Source of the DNA: Legionella genomosp. 1
GTDB lineage: Bacteria > Pseudomonadota > Gammaproteobacteria > Legionellales > Legionellaceae
Direction of reading: 5' to 3'
DNA length: 64,000 nt
NCBI GenBank assembly: GCA_945878975.1
Contig: CAMCUM010000004.1
Location: 1-64,000 of the forward strand
The notes beneath the pieces are model-generated. The model did no database searches, had not been told where the DNA came from, and saw only the letters and a program-made list of their open reading frames with translations. Made by a program: the position numbers and the translations under genes. Below are positions 54,074-62,989 of this stretch, in pieces. Position 1 is the stretch's first letter. Every line of letters starts with the position of its first letter.

Positions 54074-54447
54074 CGGAGTACCATAATGGCGTCCATTTCT
54101 ACCTGAGAACCACGCGGTAAGCCTGCCACTTGAATCATCGCTCGCGCCGGATAAGATGTCACAAAATGAGCAGCCATGATCTCATTCACCAACGTGCTGT
54201 GAGTCAAATCCATCAAATACACTGTCACTTTAACCACGTCCGCTAAACTGCCACCGGCGGCGACAGAGATCGCTTCCATATTTTTGATCACTTGCTTGAT
54301 TTGTGCAGCAATGTCTTCACTGCAGAGTATTTGCGTATCATGGCCGAGAGGAATCTGCCCAGAAATATAAACCGTGTCCCCTACTTTGATTGCTTGGCTA
54401 TAAGTGCCGATCGGAGCCGGTGCTTCCGAACTAGAAATTACTCGCAT
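54070..54447 (-). CDS. ridA: Enamine/imine deaminase RidA
   Basis: This small YjgF-family enzyme hydrolyses reactive 2-aminoacrylate and other enamines. At 125 aa it has the typical APAPIGTYSQAIKVGDTVYISGQIPL and the active-site Arg in SYPARAMIQVAGLPRGSQVEMDAI. It overlaps the spoT stop by 1 bp (TAATG) and the uup start by 4 bp, so spoT-ridA-uup are translationally coupled. RidA next to spoT is a frequent gammaproteobacterial arrangement. Confidence 0.95.
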   Translation of the reverse strand: MRVISSSEAPAPIGTYSQAIKVGDTVYISGQIPLGHDTQILCSEDIAAQIKQVIKNMEAISVAAGGSLADVVKVTVYLMDLTHSTLVNEIMAAHFVTSYPARAMIQVAGLPRGSQVEMDAIMVLR

Positions 54448-56567
54448 TATTCCCCCTGTCTTTTTCGATATAAACGCATGACCAATTTGTTCGTCCGCAA
54501 TCGCCGTATCACTCTTGCCAGATGTTTGCGGTCCGTCACTGAAATAGCAAACGTCACCGAATTATGTTGCCCGTCTCGCGGTTCTACGGTGATATTACCA
54601 ATATTGGAATCCGCTTCAGAAATCACTGTCGCTAATTTAGCTAAAACACCATGTTGATTCGTCACATCGACGGTGACATCTACCCAAAACTCACCAGCGA
54701 CCTGATCATCCCAACGCATCGAGACAAACTGCTCCGGGTTACGCGATTTTTTTATCTGAGTACAATCGCTTGCATGCACCAAAATACCACGACCTTGTTG
54801 AAAACAACCCACAATATTATCACCAGGAATCGGCTGGCAACATGCGGCAAACGCCACAACCATTCCTTCCGTACCTTTGATAGCAATCGGTCCGTACGCA
54901 CGCTCAATGGTAACCCCATCATATTCAGGATCCACCACCAAACGTTTCGCAATCACCATCGGCATTTGATTCCCTGTCCCTAAATCATATAATAAATCAT
55001 CTAAGGTCTTATAATCCAAGTCGCGTAGCAACACCTCTAGTGTTTCAGGCGGAATTTTATCAGATTGACTCGCCAACTCTGCCAAAGCTTGGTCCAATAA
55101 GCGCTGTCCTAATGCAATAGACTCGGTATGATGCTGTGTTTTCAAAAAGTTACGGATATTAGAGCGCGCTTTACTCGTGACAACAAAATTTAACCAAGTT
55201 GGATTCGGATGCGCATTCTCTGAAATAGTCACTTCCACTGTCTGACCATTGGTTAACGGCATACTCAATGGTACTAAGCGCCGATTCACTTTGGCCGACA
55301 CACAATGATTGCCAATATCAGAATGCACTGCATAAGCAAAATCAACTGCAGTAGCCCCTTTAGGCAATTCCATAATATGCCCTTTAGGGGTAAAAACGTA
55401 TACTTCATCAGGAAACAAATCAATTTTCACATTTTCGATAAATTCTAAAGAATTGTGGGTACTGCGCTGCATTTCTAGTAAACGTTGCACCCATTCGCGT
55501 GCACGCAATTGTGCTTCGTTCACCTCTAGACCAGCTGATTTATAAATCCAATGCGCCGCAACCCCATTTTCCGCAACCCGATCCATTTCACGCGTCCGGA
55601 TTTGTACCTCCAAGGGCACACCAAAAGGTCCAAATAAAAGAGTATGCAACGATTGATAACCATTCACTTTGGGAATACCAATATAATCTTTAAATCGCAA
55701 TGGCACAGGCCGATACGTCTGATGTAATGCGCCTAATACGCGATAACAGGAGTCAATGTCTTCGGTGATCACCCGAAACGCAAACATATCAGAAATTTCA
55801 GTAAAAGAAGCCTTTTTATGCCGCATTTTTCGGTAAAGGCTATATAAATGCTTTTGTCTCCCAAACACATGCTCATAGGGAATGTCCAAATCGTCCAGAG
55901 CTTCTTGTAAATCATGTTCGATTTTATGGGTTAACTCTTTACGATTACCTCGAGATTTCTCAACAGCAGACTTCAAAGCACGGTAGCGCATAGGATACAG
56001 CGCTTTAAATCCCAAGTCTTCCAACCCAATATAGACCCCATGCATCCCTAGTCTATTAGCAATTGGCGCATAAATCTCTAAGGTTTCAATGGCAATACGC
56101 CGCCGCTTTGCACTTGGCATCGCTCCCAATGTGCACATATTGTGTAAACGATCGGCTAATTTGACGATGATAACGCGTATATCTTTCACCATCGCTAAAA
56201 TCATTTTGCGGAAATTCTCGGCCTGAGCTTCCGCACGTGATTCAAATTTGATTTTGGTTAATTTGGTGACACCATCAACCAATGCAGCCACTTCATCCCC
56301 AAACAACTGCCGTAGGTCTTCCAGACTCAACAAAGTATCTTCAATCACATCATGCAATAAAGTCGCCATGATGGTTTGATAATCCAAACGCATTCCGGCC
56401 AGAATCAAAGCAGCTGCTACAGGGTGAGTAATATAAGGCTCTCCCGAACGCCGCATCTGTCCTTCATGAGCCTGGTGCGCAATCTGGTAAGCATCCTTGC
56501 AGAGCTCAACTTGCTCAGGCTCTAAATACTCATCTAGAGCCGTTCTTAGTTCAGCAAAATGGTCCAC
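54447..56567 (-). CDS. spoT: (p)ppGpp synthetase/hydrolase SpoT
   Basis: SpoT controls the alarmone ppGpp in response to starvation. The 706-aa protein has the HD hydrolase domain (HEGQMRRSGEPYITHPV, then TLLHDVIEDT), the synthetase domain (RFKDYIGIPKVNGYQSLHT, VPLEVQIRT), a TGS domain (VYVFTPKGHIMELPKGATAV), a Cys/His helical segment (AFAACCQPIPGDNIVG) and a C-terminal ACT domain (VDVTNQHGVLAKLATVISE). Both catalytic halves retain key residues, so it may be bifunctional. No separate relA is in the window. The GTG start is 4 bp after the rpoZ stop. Confidence 0.96.
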   Translation of the reverse strand: MDHFAELRTALDEYLEPEQVELCKDAYQIAHQAHEGQMRRSGEPYITHPVAAALILAGMRLDYQTIMATLLHDVIEDTLLSLEDLRQLFGDEVAALVDGVTKLTKIKFESRAEAQAENFRKMILAMVKDIRVIIVKLADRLHNMCTLGAMPSAKRRRIAIETLEIYAPIANRLGMHGVYIGLEDLGFKALYPMRYRALKSAVEKSRGNRKELTHKIEHDLQEALDDLDIPYEHVFGRQKHLYSLYRKMRHKKASFTEISDMFAFRVITEDIDSCYRVLGALHQTYRPVPLRFKDYIGIPKVNGYQSLHTLLFGPFGVPLEVQIRTREMDRVAENGVAAHWIYKSAGLEVNEAQLRAREWVQRLLEMQRSTHNSLEFIENVKIDLFPDEVYVFTPKGHIMELPKGATAVDFAYAVHSDIGNHCVSAKVNRRLVPLSMPLTNGQTVEVTISENAHPNPTWLNFVVTSKARSNIRNFLKTQHHTESIALGQRLLDQALAELASQSDKIPPETLEVLLRDLDYKTLDDLLYDLGTGNQMPMVIAKRLVVDPEYDGVTIERAYGPIAIKGTEGMVVAFAACCQPIPGDNIVGCFQQGRGILVHASDCTQIKKSRNPEQFVSMRWDDQVAGEFWVDVTVDVTNQHGVLAKLATVISEADSNIGNITVEPRDGQHNSVTFAISVTDRKHLARVIRRLRTNKLVMRLYRKRQGE

Positions 56568-56571
56568 GCAT

Positions 56572-56775
56572 TTAGTCTTCTAGCAAAATATCAGGTTTGA
56601 CGAATCCCTCTGCGATTTCACGTAATGCGACCACAGTAGGTTTATCATTTTCCCATTCCACCATGGGTTGCGCACCGCGCACTGCAATTTGACGTGCGCG
56701 CTTAGCTGCCACCATGACCAACTCAAAACGATTTGCCACATTTTCCAAACAATCTTCTACAGTTACTCGCGCCAT
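56572..56775 (-). CDS. rpoZ: RNA polymerase omega subunit
   Basis: Omega assists RNA polymerase assembly and forms part of a ppGpp site. The 67-aa protein is slightly shorter than E. coli RpoZ (91 aa); it has [20 protein letters not shown] and [24 protein letters not shown] with the conserved ALREIAEG end, which lacks the extended tail. The ATG at 56775 has GGAG six bases upstream; an in-frame TTG lies in that site and is rejected. It stands between gmk and spoT as in most gammaproteobacteria. Confidence 0.96.
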   Translation of the reverse strand: MARVTVEDCLENVANRFELVMVAAKRARQIAVRGAQPMVEWENDKPTVVALREIAEGFVKPDILLED

Positions 56776-56808
56776 TTTTATCTCCAAAAATAAACATTTT
56801 GTCCTATT

Positions 56809-57453
56809 TTACTGTGATGTCAGCAGGAATGATAGTAATTTTCGTTGTTGAACTGCTTGACGCACTGTACGCAAGCGTTCTGTTTTGACAATCGTCAGCA
56901 AATCATCCGCCGCTTGCGAGAAATCATCGTTGACAATTAAATAATCAAATTCGGCATAATGACGCATCTCATCTTGCGCGCTGCGCATTCGTAGTGCAAT
57001 CACTTGATCATCATCTTGCTGCCTTTGAATCAAACGAGCTTGTAAGACAGATAACGAGGGTGGCACAATAAAAATACTTACTGCCGAAGAAAAATGGCGT
57101 TTGATTTGTTGTGCACCTTGCCAGTCTATATCCAAAATGATATCAATGCCTTGTTGCAAACGTTCGGTTATTTGCGCATAAGATGTCCCATAAAAATGCT
57201 CAAATACGCGGGCATGTTCCACAAATGCCTGTTGATCAATCATCTCTTGAAATGCATCAGGCTGAATAAAAAAATAATCCACGCCATGCTTTTCACCTGG
57301 ACGCATAGACCTTGTCGTATGAGAAACAGACACTGCAATATTATCAATAGTTGCAACCAAACGGCGTACCAAACTGGTTTTACCGCCTCCAGAAGGCGCT
57401 GCTACGATAAACAAGCAACCAACAGGATGATCAGTGTTGGTATTGAACGTCAT
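56809..57453 (-). CDS. gmk: Guanylate kinase
   Basis: The enzyme phosphorylates GMP to GDP. The 214-aa sequence has the P-loop [16 protein letters not shown], the GMP-binding [21 protein letters not shown], and [14 protein letters not shown]. The ATG at 57453 has GGAG five bases upstream; the preceding in-frame GTG overlaps that site. It heads the gmk-rpoZ-spoT-ridA-uup unit, whose products link guanine nucleotides, polymerase and ppGpp. Confidence 0.96.
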   Translation of the reverse strand: MTFNTNTDHPVGCLFIVAAPSGGGKTSLVRRLVATIDNIAVSVSHTTRSMRPGEKHGVDYFFIQPDAFQEMIDQQAFVEHARVFEHFYGTSYAQITERLQQGIDIILDIDWQGAQQIKRHFSSAVSIFIVPPSLSVLQARLIQRQQDDDQVIALRMRSAQDEMRHYAEFDYLIVNDDFSQAADDLLTIVKTERLRTVRQAVQQRKLLSFLLTSQ

Positions 57454-57575
57454 GAACACTCCAAAACAAAATTAATAATACCTGGCTACGATGCTGCGCT
57501 CGCAATGACAGTGCTTCTAAATTGTACCGTACAAAGACCTGAAAACGCAAAGGAATGTTATTCTGTTTACGAGCC

Positions 57576-57584
57576 TGCTATAAT
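57576..57584 (+). promoter_or_regulatory. Extended -10 promoter of rph
   Basis: TGCTATAAT lies 28 bases upstream of the rph ATG, followed by a run of eight T residues. No strong -35 was seen. A half-palindrome remnant (GATGCTGCGCTCGCAATGACA) is just upstream in the divergent gmk/rph gap. Confidence 0.55.
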
Positions 57585-57612
57585 CGCCTTTTTTTTAGGA
57601 AGTGAAGTGATT

Positions 57613-58314
57613 ATGCGACCCAGCCAACGCGAGACCAACCAATTACGCCCCATTACCATCACAAAGTCTTATACGAACTATGCAGAAGGTTCTGTTTTGA
57701 TTGAATTTGGCCAAACCAAAGTGCTGTGCACAGCATCTATTGTCGACGGTGTACCACGTTTCTTAAAAGGGAAAGGTCAAGGCTGGATCACTGCGGAATA
57801 TGGGATGCTCCCACGAGCCACACATAGCCGAAATGAACGAGAAGCAAGCAAAGGCAAACAAGGCGGGCGTACCCTCGAGATCCAACGTTTGATTGGACGT
57901 TCTTTACGCCGCTGTATCGATTTAAAAACGTTAGGTGAATTCACAATTACCTTAGACTGCGATGTCATCCAAGCAGACGGCGGCACACGAACTGCAGCCA
58001 TTACAGGGGCATGCATAGCACTCAAAGATGCTGTGGACTGGTTGTATGCCAATGAAAAAATTCGGAAAAAACCTGCTTTTCATTATGTCGCAGCCGTTTC
58101 CGTTGGTATCTACCGCGGCCAATCAGTCCTAGACTTAGATTACGCAGAAGATGTATTAGCTGACACTGACATGAATGTGGTAATGAATGAAGCTGGAGAA
58201 TTTATTGAAATCCAAGGTACCGCCGAAGACGCTAGTTTCAGTCGTACCCAACTGAATGAGATGTTATCCTTAGCAGAACACGGCATTCAACAATTGATTC
58301 AATTACAGAAATAG
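57613..58314 (+). CDS. rph: Ribonuclease PH
   Basis: This phosphorolytic 3'-exonuclease trims tRNA 3' ends. The 233-aa sequence begins [20 protein letters not shown], with [35 protein letters not shown], the [15 protein letters not shown] phosphate-binding segment, and the catalytic region [20 protein letters not shown]. The ATG at 57613 is the family start. The frame remains open far upstream, but that part is antisense to gmk and not conserved. It is divergent from gmk. Confidence 0.97.
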   Translation: MRPSQRETNQLRPITITKSYTNYAEGSVLIEFGQTKVLCTASIVDGVPRFLKGKGQGWITAEYGMLPRATHSRNEREASKGKQGGRTLEIQRLIGRSLRRCIDLKTLGEFTITLDCDVIQADGGTRTAAITGACIALKDAVDWLYANEKIRKKPAFHYVAAVSVGIYRGQSVLDLDYAEDVLADTDMNVVMNEAGEFIEIQGTAEDASFSRTQLNEMLSLAEHGIQQLIQLQK

Positions 58315-58337
58315 AGAGCGTGGTGCGGTGTTCGTCT

Positions 58338-58413
58338 CCCGGATGAAACACGGTGTCACCGGGGTATCTGATAATGCATTTCAATCCCTGGTTACGCTAT
58401 CGCTTCATCCGGG
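58338..58413. repeat. REP-like palindrome after rph
   Basis: Arms CCCGGATGAAACACGGTG (58338 onward) and GCTATCGCTTCATCCGGG (to 58413) are imperfect inverse complements of about 27 bases. It resembles the common GTAGCCCGGATGAA-type palindromes of gammaproteobacteria and the repeat at 16658. It lies in the rph-proC gap. Confidence 0.65.
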
Positions 58414-58448
58414 CTACGAACCATCCAAATTATAAAACGGTATAAACT

Positions 58449-59243
58449 ATGAAAATTAGTATGATTGGTTACGGTAGCATGGGCAAAGCACTCTGTCAGG
58501 GTCTACTCAAAAACCCACATTACCATTTGCACGTTGCTGCGCCTTCTTTAATGGCTGGCCAACTCCAACCAAATTTGCGTACTTCTTCTGACAATTTAGC
58601 ATTACTTCAAAATACAGATGTCTTAATTTTAGCAGTCAAACCTGCACAAATGGCAGATGTATTAGCAAAAATACACGCACATCTTCCGGCTAAGCTCCCA
58701 ATTATTTCTATTGCAGCCGGTTTAGATATGAGTTGGTATGCCAAGCGTTTACCTCAGCATACCCCAGTGGTACGCGCCATTCCAAATCTCGCAGCCGCTT
58801 GTCAACAATCAGCCACACCACTCCTAGCGAATACCTGGGTCACAACATCGCAGCATGCATTAGCAACTGATCTCTTTCTACAATGTGGTCAAATTACGTG
58901 GACTGAACATGAAAAAGATTTGGACACGATAACCGCTTTAGCAGGGAGTGGTTTGGCTTACCTATTTGCCTTTACCCAAGCCATGAGTGAAGGCGCCATA
59001 GCATTGGGATTATCGTCTGAAACAGCCAATCGATTTGCCATCCAAACTTTGGCAGGCGCAGCGAGCTTGGCCACATTATCCGAGCATAGTCTACTGGAAT
59101 TGCAACAACAAGTGACCTCTAAAGCTGGCACCACCGCGGCGGCATTAGACGTTTTTGCCCAGTACCAACTCTCCAATATCGTGTTGACTGCCATGCGTGC
59201 GGCCGTAGCACGCTCACAAACTTTACGTAGCGAGGAATCATAA
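58449..59243 (+). CDS. proC: Pyrroline-5-carboxylate reductase
   Basis: The last enzyme of proline synthesis is 264 aa. It has the Rossmann start ISMIGYGSMGKALCQGL, DVLILAVKPAQMADVL, VVRAIPNLAAACQQSATPL, and the signature ALAGSGLAYLFAFTQAMSEGA...QQVTSKAGTTAAAL. It is joined to yggT one base after its stop, the usual order. The ribosome binding site is weak. Confidence 0.96.
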   Translation: MKISMIGYGSMGKALCQGLLKNPHYHLHVAAPSLMAGQLQPNLRTSSDNLALLQNTDVLILAVKPAQMADVLAKIHAHLPAKLPIISIAAGLDMSWYAKRLPQHTPVVRAIPNLAAACQQSATPLLANTWVTTSQHALATDLFLQCGQITWTEHEKDLDTITALAGSGLAYLFAFTQAMSEGAIALGLSSETANRFAIQTLAGAASLATLSEHSLLELQQQVTSKAGTTAAALDVFAQYQLSNIVLTAMRAAVARSQTLRSEES

Positions 59244-59244
59244 A

Positions 59245-59817
59245 ATGTCTGGATTGGTTGCAGTAAGTTATTTCTTAATATCTGTCATCTTTGGTATGAC
59301 CACTTTGGTGTTATGGCTACGCTTTGGCTTGCGTTATTTTCGGATCAGCCCATTGCATCCTGTTCGTCAAATCATTCAGCGCATGACTGACCCAATATTT
59401 CATCCCCTACAGCGTGCAGCACAATTTCGCTTAACCCCAGTACAACGCTACGATTGGCTATGTTTTGTCGTATTGGTCGGAGTCGAATGGCTCAAATCCA
59501 TGATCATCAGCATCCTATATTTTGGCCATACTCGAGATTGGATATTGACAGGTGCCTACACAGTCGTCGCACTGATCACTCAGCCTTGCGACCTTTTGTT
59601 TTATGCCCTGTTGATTCGTGCCATCATGTCCTGGATCAACCCACATTGGCACCATCCTCTCGCCACACTCCTGTTTAGCGTCACCGAGCCTCTATTGCAA
59701 CAGATCCGTCGCTATATTCCCATTATCGCAGGCTTAGACTTCTCTCCCTTCATCACCATGATCTTATTAAAAGCCATCGCGTTATTTGTCAGTGCATCAT
59801 TGCCGTTTCATATTTAG
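59245..59817 (+). CDS. yggT: YggT family membrane protein
   Basis: This integral membrane protein of the YggT family is 190 aa. Two repeats of the YggT unit are seen, each with two helices and a central amphipathic stretch (FRISPLHPVRQIIQRMTDPIFHP in the first, INPHWHHPLATLLFSVTEPLLQQIRR in the second). The precise function is unknown; relatives affect osmotic tolerance and cell division. GAGG lies nine bases before the ATG, and translation follows on from proC. Confidence 0.93.
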   Translation: MSGLVAVSYFLISVIFGMTTLVLWLRFGLRYFRISPLHPVRQIIQRMTDPIFHPLQRAAQFRLTPVQRYDWLCFVVLVGVEWLKSMIISILYFGHTRDWILTGAYTVVALITQPCDLLFYALLIRAIMSWINPHWHHPLATLLFSVTEPLLQQIRRYIPIIAGLDFSPFITMILLKAIALFVSASLPFHI

Positions 59818-59852
59818 CCGCGCAAGAATGCATTGTTATTTCAAGCACGATA

Positions 59853-59878
59853 CACCATAAAAGCCACTTTTTATGGTG
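59853..59878. other. Stem-loop between yggT and the phosphoesterase gene
   Basis: A perfect 10-bp stem (CACCATAAAA / TTTTATGGTG) encloses a 6-base loop. There is no T-run on the plus side, so it may be a transcript-end stabiliser rather than a classical terminator. The rest of this 242-bp gap holds no gene. Confidence 0.4.
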
Positions 59879-60059
59879 GCGCAAGTTGTGGTATCACTTC
59901 ACCATGAAAATGACGCCATTTGACATTTTTTCATACCTGTTCTCTTTCCGCAAAACTGCGTGCTATCATATTCGTGATTTTTGAAACGGATCGATAATTA
60001 TATTCTTTGCTACGATTTGATTTTTCTAAGTGACATGACTAAAAAATAAAGGAGTGAAC

Positions 60060-60632
60060 ATGGCAAGGAATGCTTTTCGATATCTAACATGGTGCGGATT
60101 ACTATTCTCATCTATTGTATATGGGGTAAACACCGGGACCATCCTATTAATTTCCGACGCCCATTATGACACAGAATTAAATAACGCAACGTACCCCTCC
60201 ACCTATGACGATGCAAACCAAGCATTTTTAAATAAAGTGATTGGCAGCGCGGCCTATTCAGCAACGAAAAACAACAATAAGCCTGACTTTATACTTATCA
60301 CCGGGGATTTTGCTGCCTGTTCTAATGAGTCATCCATTTGTACGAAAGCCATTTTTGCGGGTCATTGGCACTATTATGACTCATCAGTTGCGACTGCATC
60401 TGACCCAAATCTTGTAAAAACCATACTTTTGCCCTCTATAACACCTCGAAAAGGGGCTGAGCCAGGTTACTTAATTATCACTTACGACCGAGATACGGGC
60501 GAAAAAATATCTGGAACACATTACTTTATTGCTGACTACAGCGGCACATTAGCTGATCAAAACATTGATAAAGAAATAATCTGGTCGAAGAAAGATTTTA
60601 ATATTCATTTTAATGGAGCAACAAATGCGTAA
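60060..60632 (+). CDS. Exported calcineurin-like metallophosphoesterase, internally shortened
   Basis: A signal peptide (FRYLTWCGLLFSSIVYGVNT) is followed by metallophosphoesterase motifs: the metal-binding ILLISDAHYD, then FILITGDFAAC, and near the end IFAGHWHYYDSS (GHxH type). The GNHE/H motifs that normally stand between GD and GHxH, typically over 100 residues apart, are missing; only about 12 residues separate the two. Of the 190-aa protein, the family usually needs ~300 or more. An internal in-frame deletion is the simplest reading, so enzyme activity is doubtful. Relatives include acid-sphingomyelinase-like exported enzymes. The ATG at 60060 has GGAG five bases upstream. The stop overlaps the start of the GH16 gene by 8 bp. 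Confidence 0.75.
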   Translation: MARNAFRYLTWCGLLFSSIVYGVNTGTILLISDAHYDTELNNATYPSTYDDANQAFLNKVIGSAAYSATKNNNKPDFILITGDFAACSNESSICTKAIFAGHWHYYDSSVATASDPNLVKTILLPSITPRKGAEPGYLIITYDRDTGEKISGTHYFIADYSGTLADQNIDKEIIWSKKDFNIHFNGATNA

Positions 60633-61647
60633 AGGATATACAACATTGATTCTAGGTGCTGTTTTTTCTCAGGCAAATCCAGCCTATTCTATTGGCTCGA
60701 TGTGCGACTATTTAGTTAATAGTGGCTATGGAAAATGCGTTGATAGTGAAGCGTTACTTGGAAGCAAATCAAATTTGGACACTTATTTTGAAAAATGGGA
60801 TGGTTACCATTCTGGCAACAACGAGCAAGAAATTTATAAACCAGAACAAGTTACTTGGAATGATGCAGACCAAACGGTTTCTATTTTGACACAAGCTGAA
60901 ACCGTGGAAGGACATCCCTTTGTCTCAGGTGCAATCAGAACTAAAGATAAATACACCATCACAAAAGATAGCTCCAATCATTCTATCTTGCGAGGTGGTG
61001 TTGAAGTTACAGCAAAAATTCCATATGGATATGGTCGTTGGCCAGCAATTTGGATGATGCCTTATTATGATACACGCCATACTTGGCCAAGTGGCATGGA
61101 AATTGATATTTTGGAATTCATGAGCCCGCCATTTGAAGTGCTTGGTACCATTCATTATGGACTTGAAATTCCAGGCACAACGAAAGCATCGTGGAATTAC
61201 AATAACGATAGAAATGTCTATTCTGTTCCAGCAGAAGGTATTGATGATGGATGGCATACATATGGGTTAGAATGGAATGTTAGTAATGCCAGAGTCGCTT
61301 TGACTTGGTATTTCGATGGAAAACCGTACTATCAAATTGAAATGAATAAAAACAATGATAAGTATACGGCATTGACAAGAAACACTCAGAGTGGCCAAAC
61401 AAAAAACTTGTTCTGCCAAACTCCGACAGAGGACTGTCCAACAACCTATGGTGTATCTTTAGAAGAAGCTGCTTACCAATCTTTCCAAAACGGATTTTTC
61501 GGTGACCAAGGCGATTCTGAGGGTTATTATCTTATCTTGAATATGGCTGTTGGCGGTCCTGTCAGTCCTGAACCTAATCCCAGTACTTTTCCAGTAACAG
61601 AAATGAAAATTTCCGATTCTCATCGTTACATTATTAACAGCCCCTAG
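60625..61647 (+). CDS. Secreted glycoside hydrolase family 16 (beta-glucanase-like)
   Basis: This exported endo-beta-glucanase-type enzyme of 340 aa has a signal peptide (TTLILGAVFSQANPAYS). The GH16 catalytic motif EIDILE carries Glu159 (nucleophile), Asp161 and Glu164 (acid/base). Supporting motifs are GYGRWPAIWMMPYYD before it, DGWHTYGLEWN and YLILNMAVGGP after it. Relatives degrade laminarin, lichenan or similar glucans from algae, fungi or plants. The ATG at 60625 has GGAG six bases upstream and overlaps the phosphoesterase gene by 8 bp, so the two exported proteins are coupled. Exit by the type II pathway is plausible. A eukaryotic-glucan target would fit an environmental or amoeba-associated life, by inference. 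Confidence 0.92.
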   Translation: MRKGYTTLILGAVFSQANPAYSIGSMCDYLVNSGYGKCVDSEALLGSKSNLDTYFEKWDGYHSGNNEQEIYKPEQVTWNDADQTVSILTQAETVEGHPFVSGAIRTKDKYTITKDSSNHSILRGGVEVTAKIPYGYGRWPAIWMMPYYDTRHTWPSGMEIDILEFMSPPFEVLGTIHYGLEIPGTTKASWNYNNDRNVYSVPAEGIDDGWHTYGLEWNVSNARVALTWYFDGKPYYQIEMNKNNDKYTALTRNTQSGQTKNLFCQTPTEDCPTTYGVSLEEAAYQSFQNGFFGDQGDSEGYYLILNMAVGGPVSPEPNPSTFPVTEMKISDSHRYIINSP

Positions 61648-61741
61648 ATGGTGAGGTCATCATAAACTTATGTATGTGTGCTGCACTGCGGCACACTGCC
61701 CAAAGTCCGGTACAATGGCTCAAAGTTTTGCGTAAGCCCAA

Positions 61742-62857
61742 TTAGACTGTCAGCAGATTCACATGTGCTTGATTGGCTGGGGAGGCCTCTTGACTAGCGT
61801 GAAACAAACTGATCCCATACCCAACAGCACCCGCAACCGCCATCGCAGATGAGCCGTAAAATAAAAACGTTCCATACGTTGCAAAAATCAGGCCTACCAA
61901 CCCTAGAAACAAAACCAAAATACTCCATTGTCCCAATAAGGATTCACTTGCTATACTCCATAAACTTAAAGATTGAGATGCGTTTGCTTGCCTAACAAAA
62001 CGAGCTGGATAAATAGGACCTTGCTCAAGTTTCTGCTCTAATGACTCGACTCCTTCAAGCTCTTCAGGGTTCGACTTCTCGAAATGCACCTTAAGATTGG
62101 AGCTGCTTCGATTAGGAGAAGAGCCTTTGAATGCGCCACCAATACGACTCGGACTAAGCTCATTTGGCCCGTTCAACAACGATTGACTGGATGAATACGG
62201 TCCCTTCAGAGCAAAATGACCCAGCTCGTCAGAATCGTTTGATTTACCTAATATGCCCGGAGGAGAATCATCCCCTTCATAATATTTTTCAGCATGATCC
62301 GAAATCCTCTTGGCATCAAGCTTCAGATATGAAAAACCCATGCCATGTGGTAATTTATGGTCTGGAGATAATTCAGAAATGGGCTCAAAATAGCCCTCTC
62401 TCTCATGAATCACCTCGCTTGAATCCGTGACTTCTGTTGATTCAATGTGTTTCGGAAATAGGATGCGAGATTGTTTCAGATCATTTGCTACTTTAGGTGT
62501 CTCAGTGATTGTTAAAGAATCTGCGTTGTAGAGAAGTGCCGTCAAAAAATAAGAGGCCTGCACGGATTGTTGTGTGTCAAAAAATAAATACGCATTCTCT
62601 GCTTGATGAAAGACGACTTTTTTACGGTAATAACATTCTTCCTGGGTGCGATATCTATACAAAGTAAACCTGGGATTAACACCAGTAAACAAGGACAAAT
62701 CCCCTATCTCATCGATAGGGACTTTATTCGCCACTCCAATACGAGTAATACTGGACATTTTACAATCCGTTTCAACTTGTGCATAATTAACGCTTACTCG
62801 AAACCATTGCCGTGACTGATGATCAACACACCTACATATCTCATGAACTTCTAACAC
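61742..62857 (-). CDS. Hypothetical 371-aa protein with C-terminal membrane hairpin
   Basis: No family is recognised. Residues ~35-130 form a compact, mixed part (DLSLFTGVNPRFTLYRYR, VFHQAENAYLFFDT). Residues ~140-290 are polar, Ser/Glu/Pro-rich and probably disordered. Two hydrophobic segments follow at about residues 310-335 and 337-357 (WSILVLFLGLVGLIFATYGT, SAMAVAGAVGYGISLF), with a short soluble tail. The GTG at 62857 has GGAG six bases upstream; an internal ATG at 62758 is an alternative start. A large disordered N-terminal part and late membrane hairpin are common in effectors inserted into host membranes, by inference only. It is divergent from rimO. Confidence 0.7.
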   Translation of the reverse strand: MLEVHEICRCVDHQSRQWFRVSVNYAQVETDCKMSSITRIGVANKVPIDEIGDLSLFTGVNPRFTLYRYRTQEECYYRKKVVFHQAENAYLFFDTQQSVQASYFLTALLYNADSLTITETPKVANDLKQSRILFPKHIESTEVTDSSEVIHEREGYFEPISELSPDHKLPHGMGFSYLKLDAKRISDHAEKYYEGDDSPPGILGKSNDSDELGHFALKGPYSSSQSLLNGPNELSPSRIGGAFKGSSPNRSSSNLKVHFEKSNPEELEGVESLEQKLEQGPIYPARFVRQANASQSLSLWSIASESLLGQWSILVLFLGLVGLIFATYGTFLFYGSSAMAVAGAVGYGISLFHASQEASPANQAHVNLLTV

Positions 62858-62928
62858 AAACCACTCCGCACAACCATTTCATATTCAAATCCATAGTAAT
62901 ATCAGCTCAAAAACAAATCAATATATTT

Positions 62929-62957
62929 TTGACTAAATGCACAATTTTAGGTATCTT
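62929..62957 (+). promoter_or_regulatory. Promoter of rimO
   Basis: TTGACT and TATCTT are separated by exactly 17 bases, a good sigma-70 match, 32 bases upstream of the rimO ATG. It lies in the divergent gap with the 371-aa gene. Confidence 0.65.
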
Positions 62958-62989
62958 ATGCCCTCCTAAAAATTTTTATAAAGTTGATT

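Noticed and set aside
57094-57612. Long upstream extension of the rph reading frame
   Set aside because: It is antisense to gmk and not family-like; the RNase PH start MRPSQRETN is at 57613 with its own promoter.
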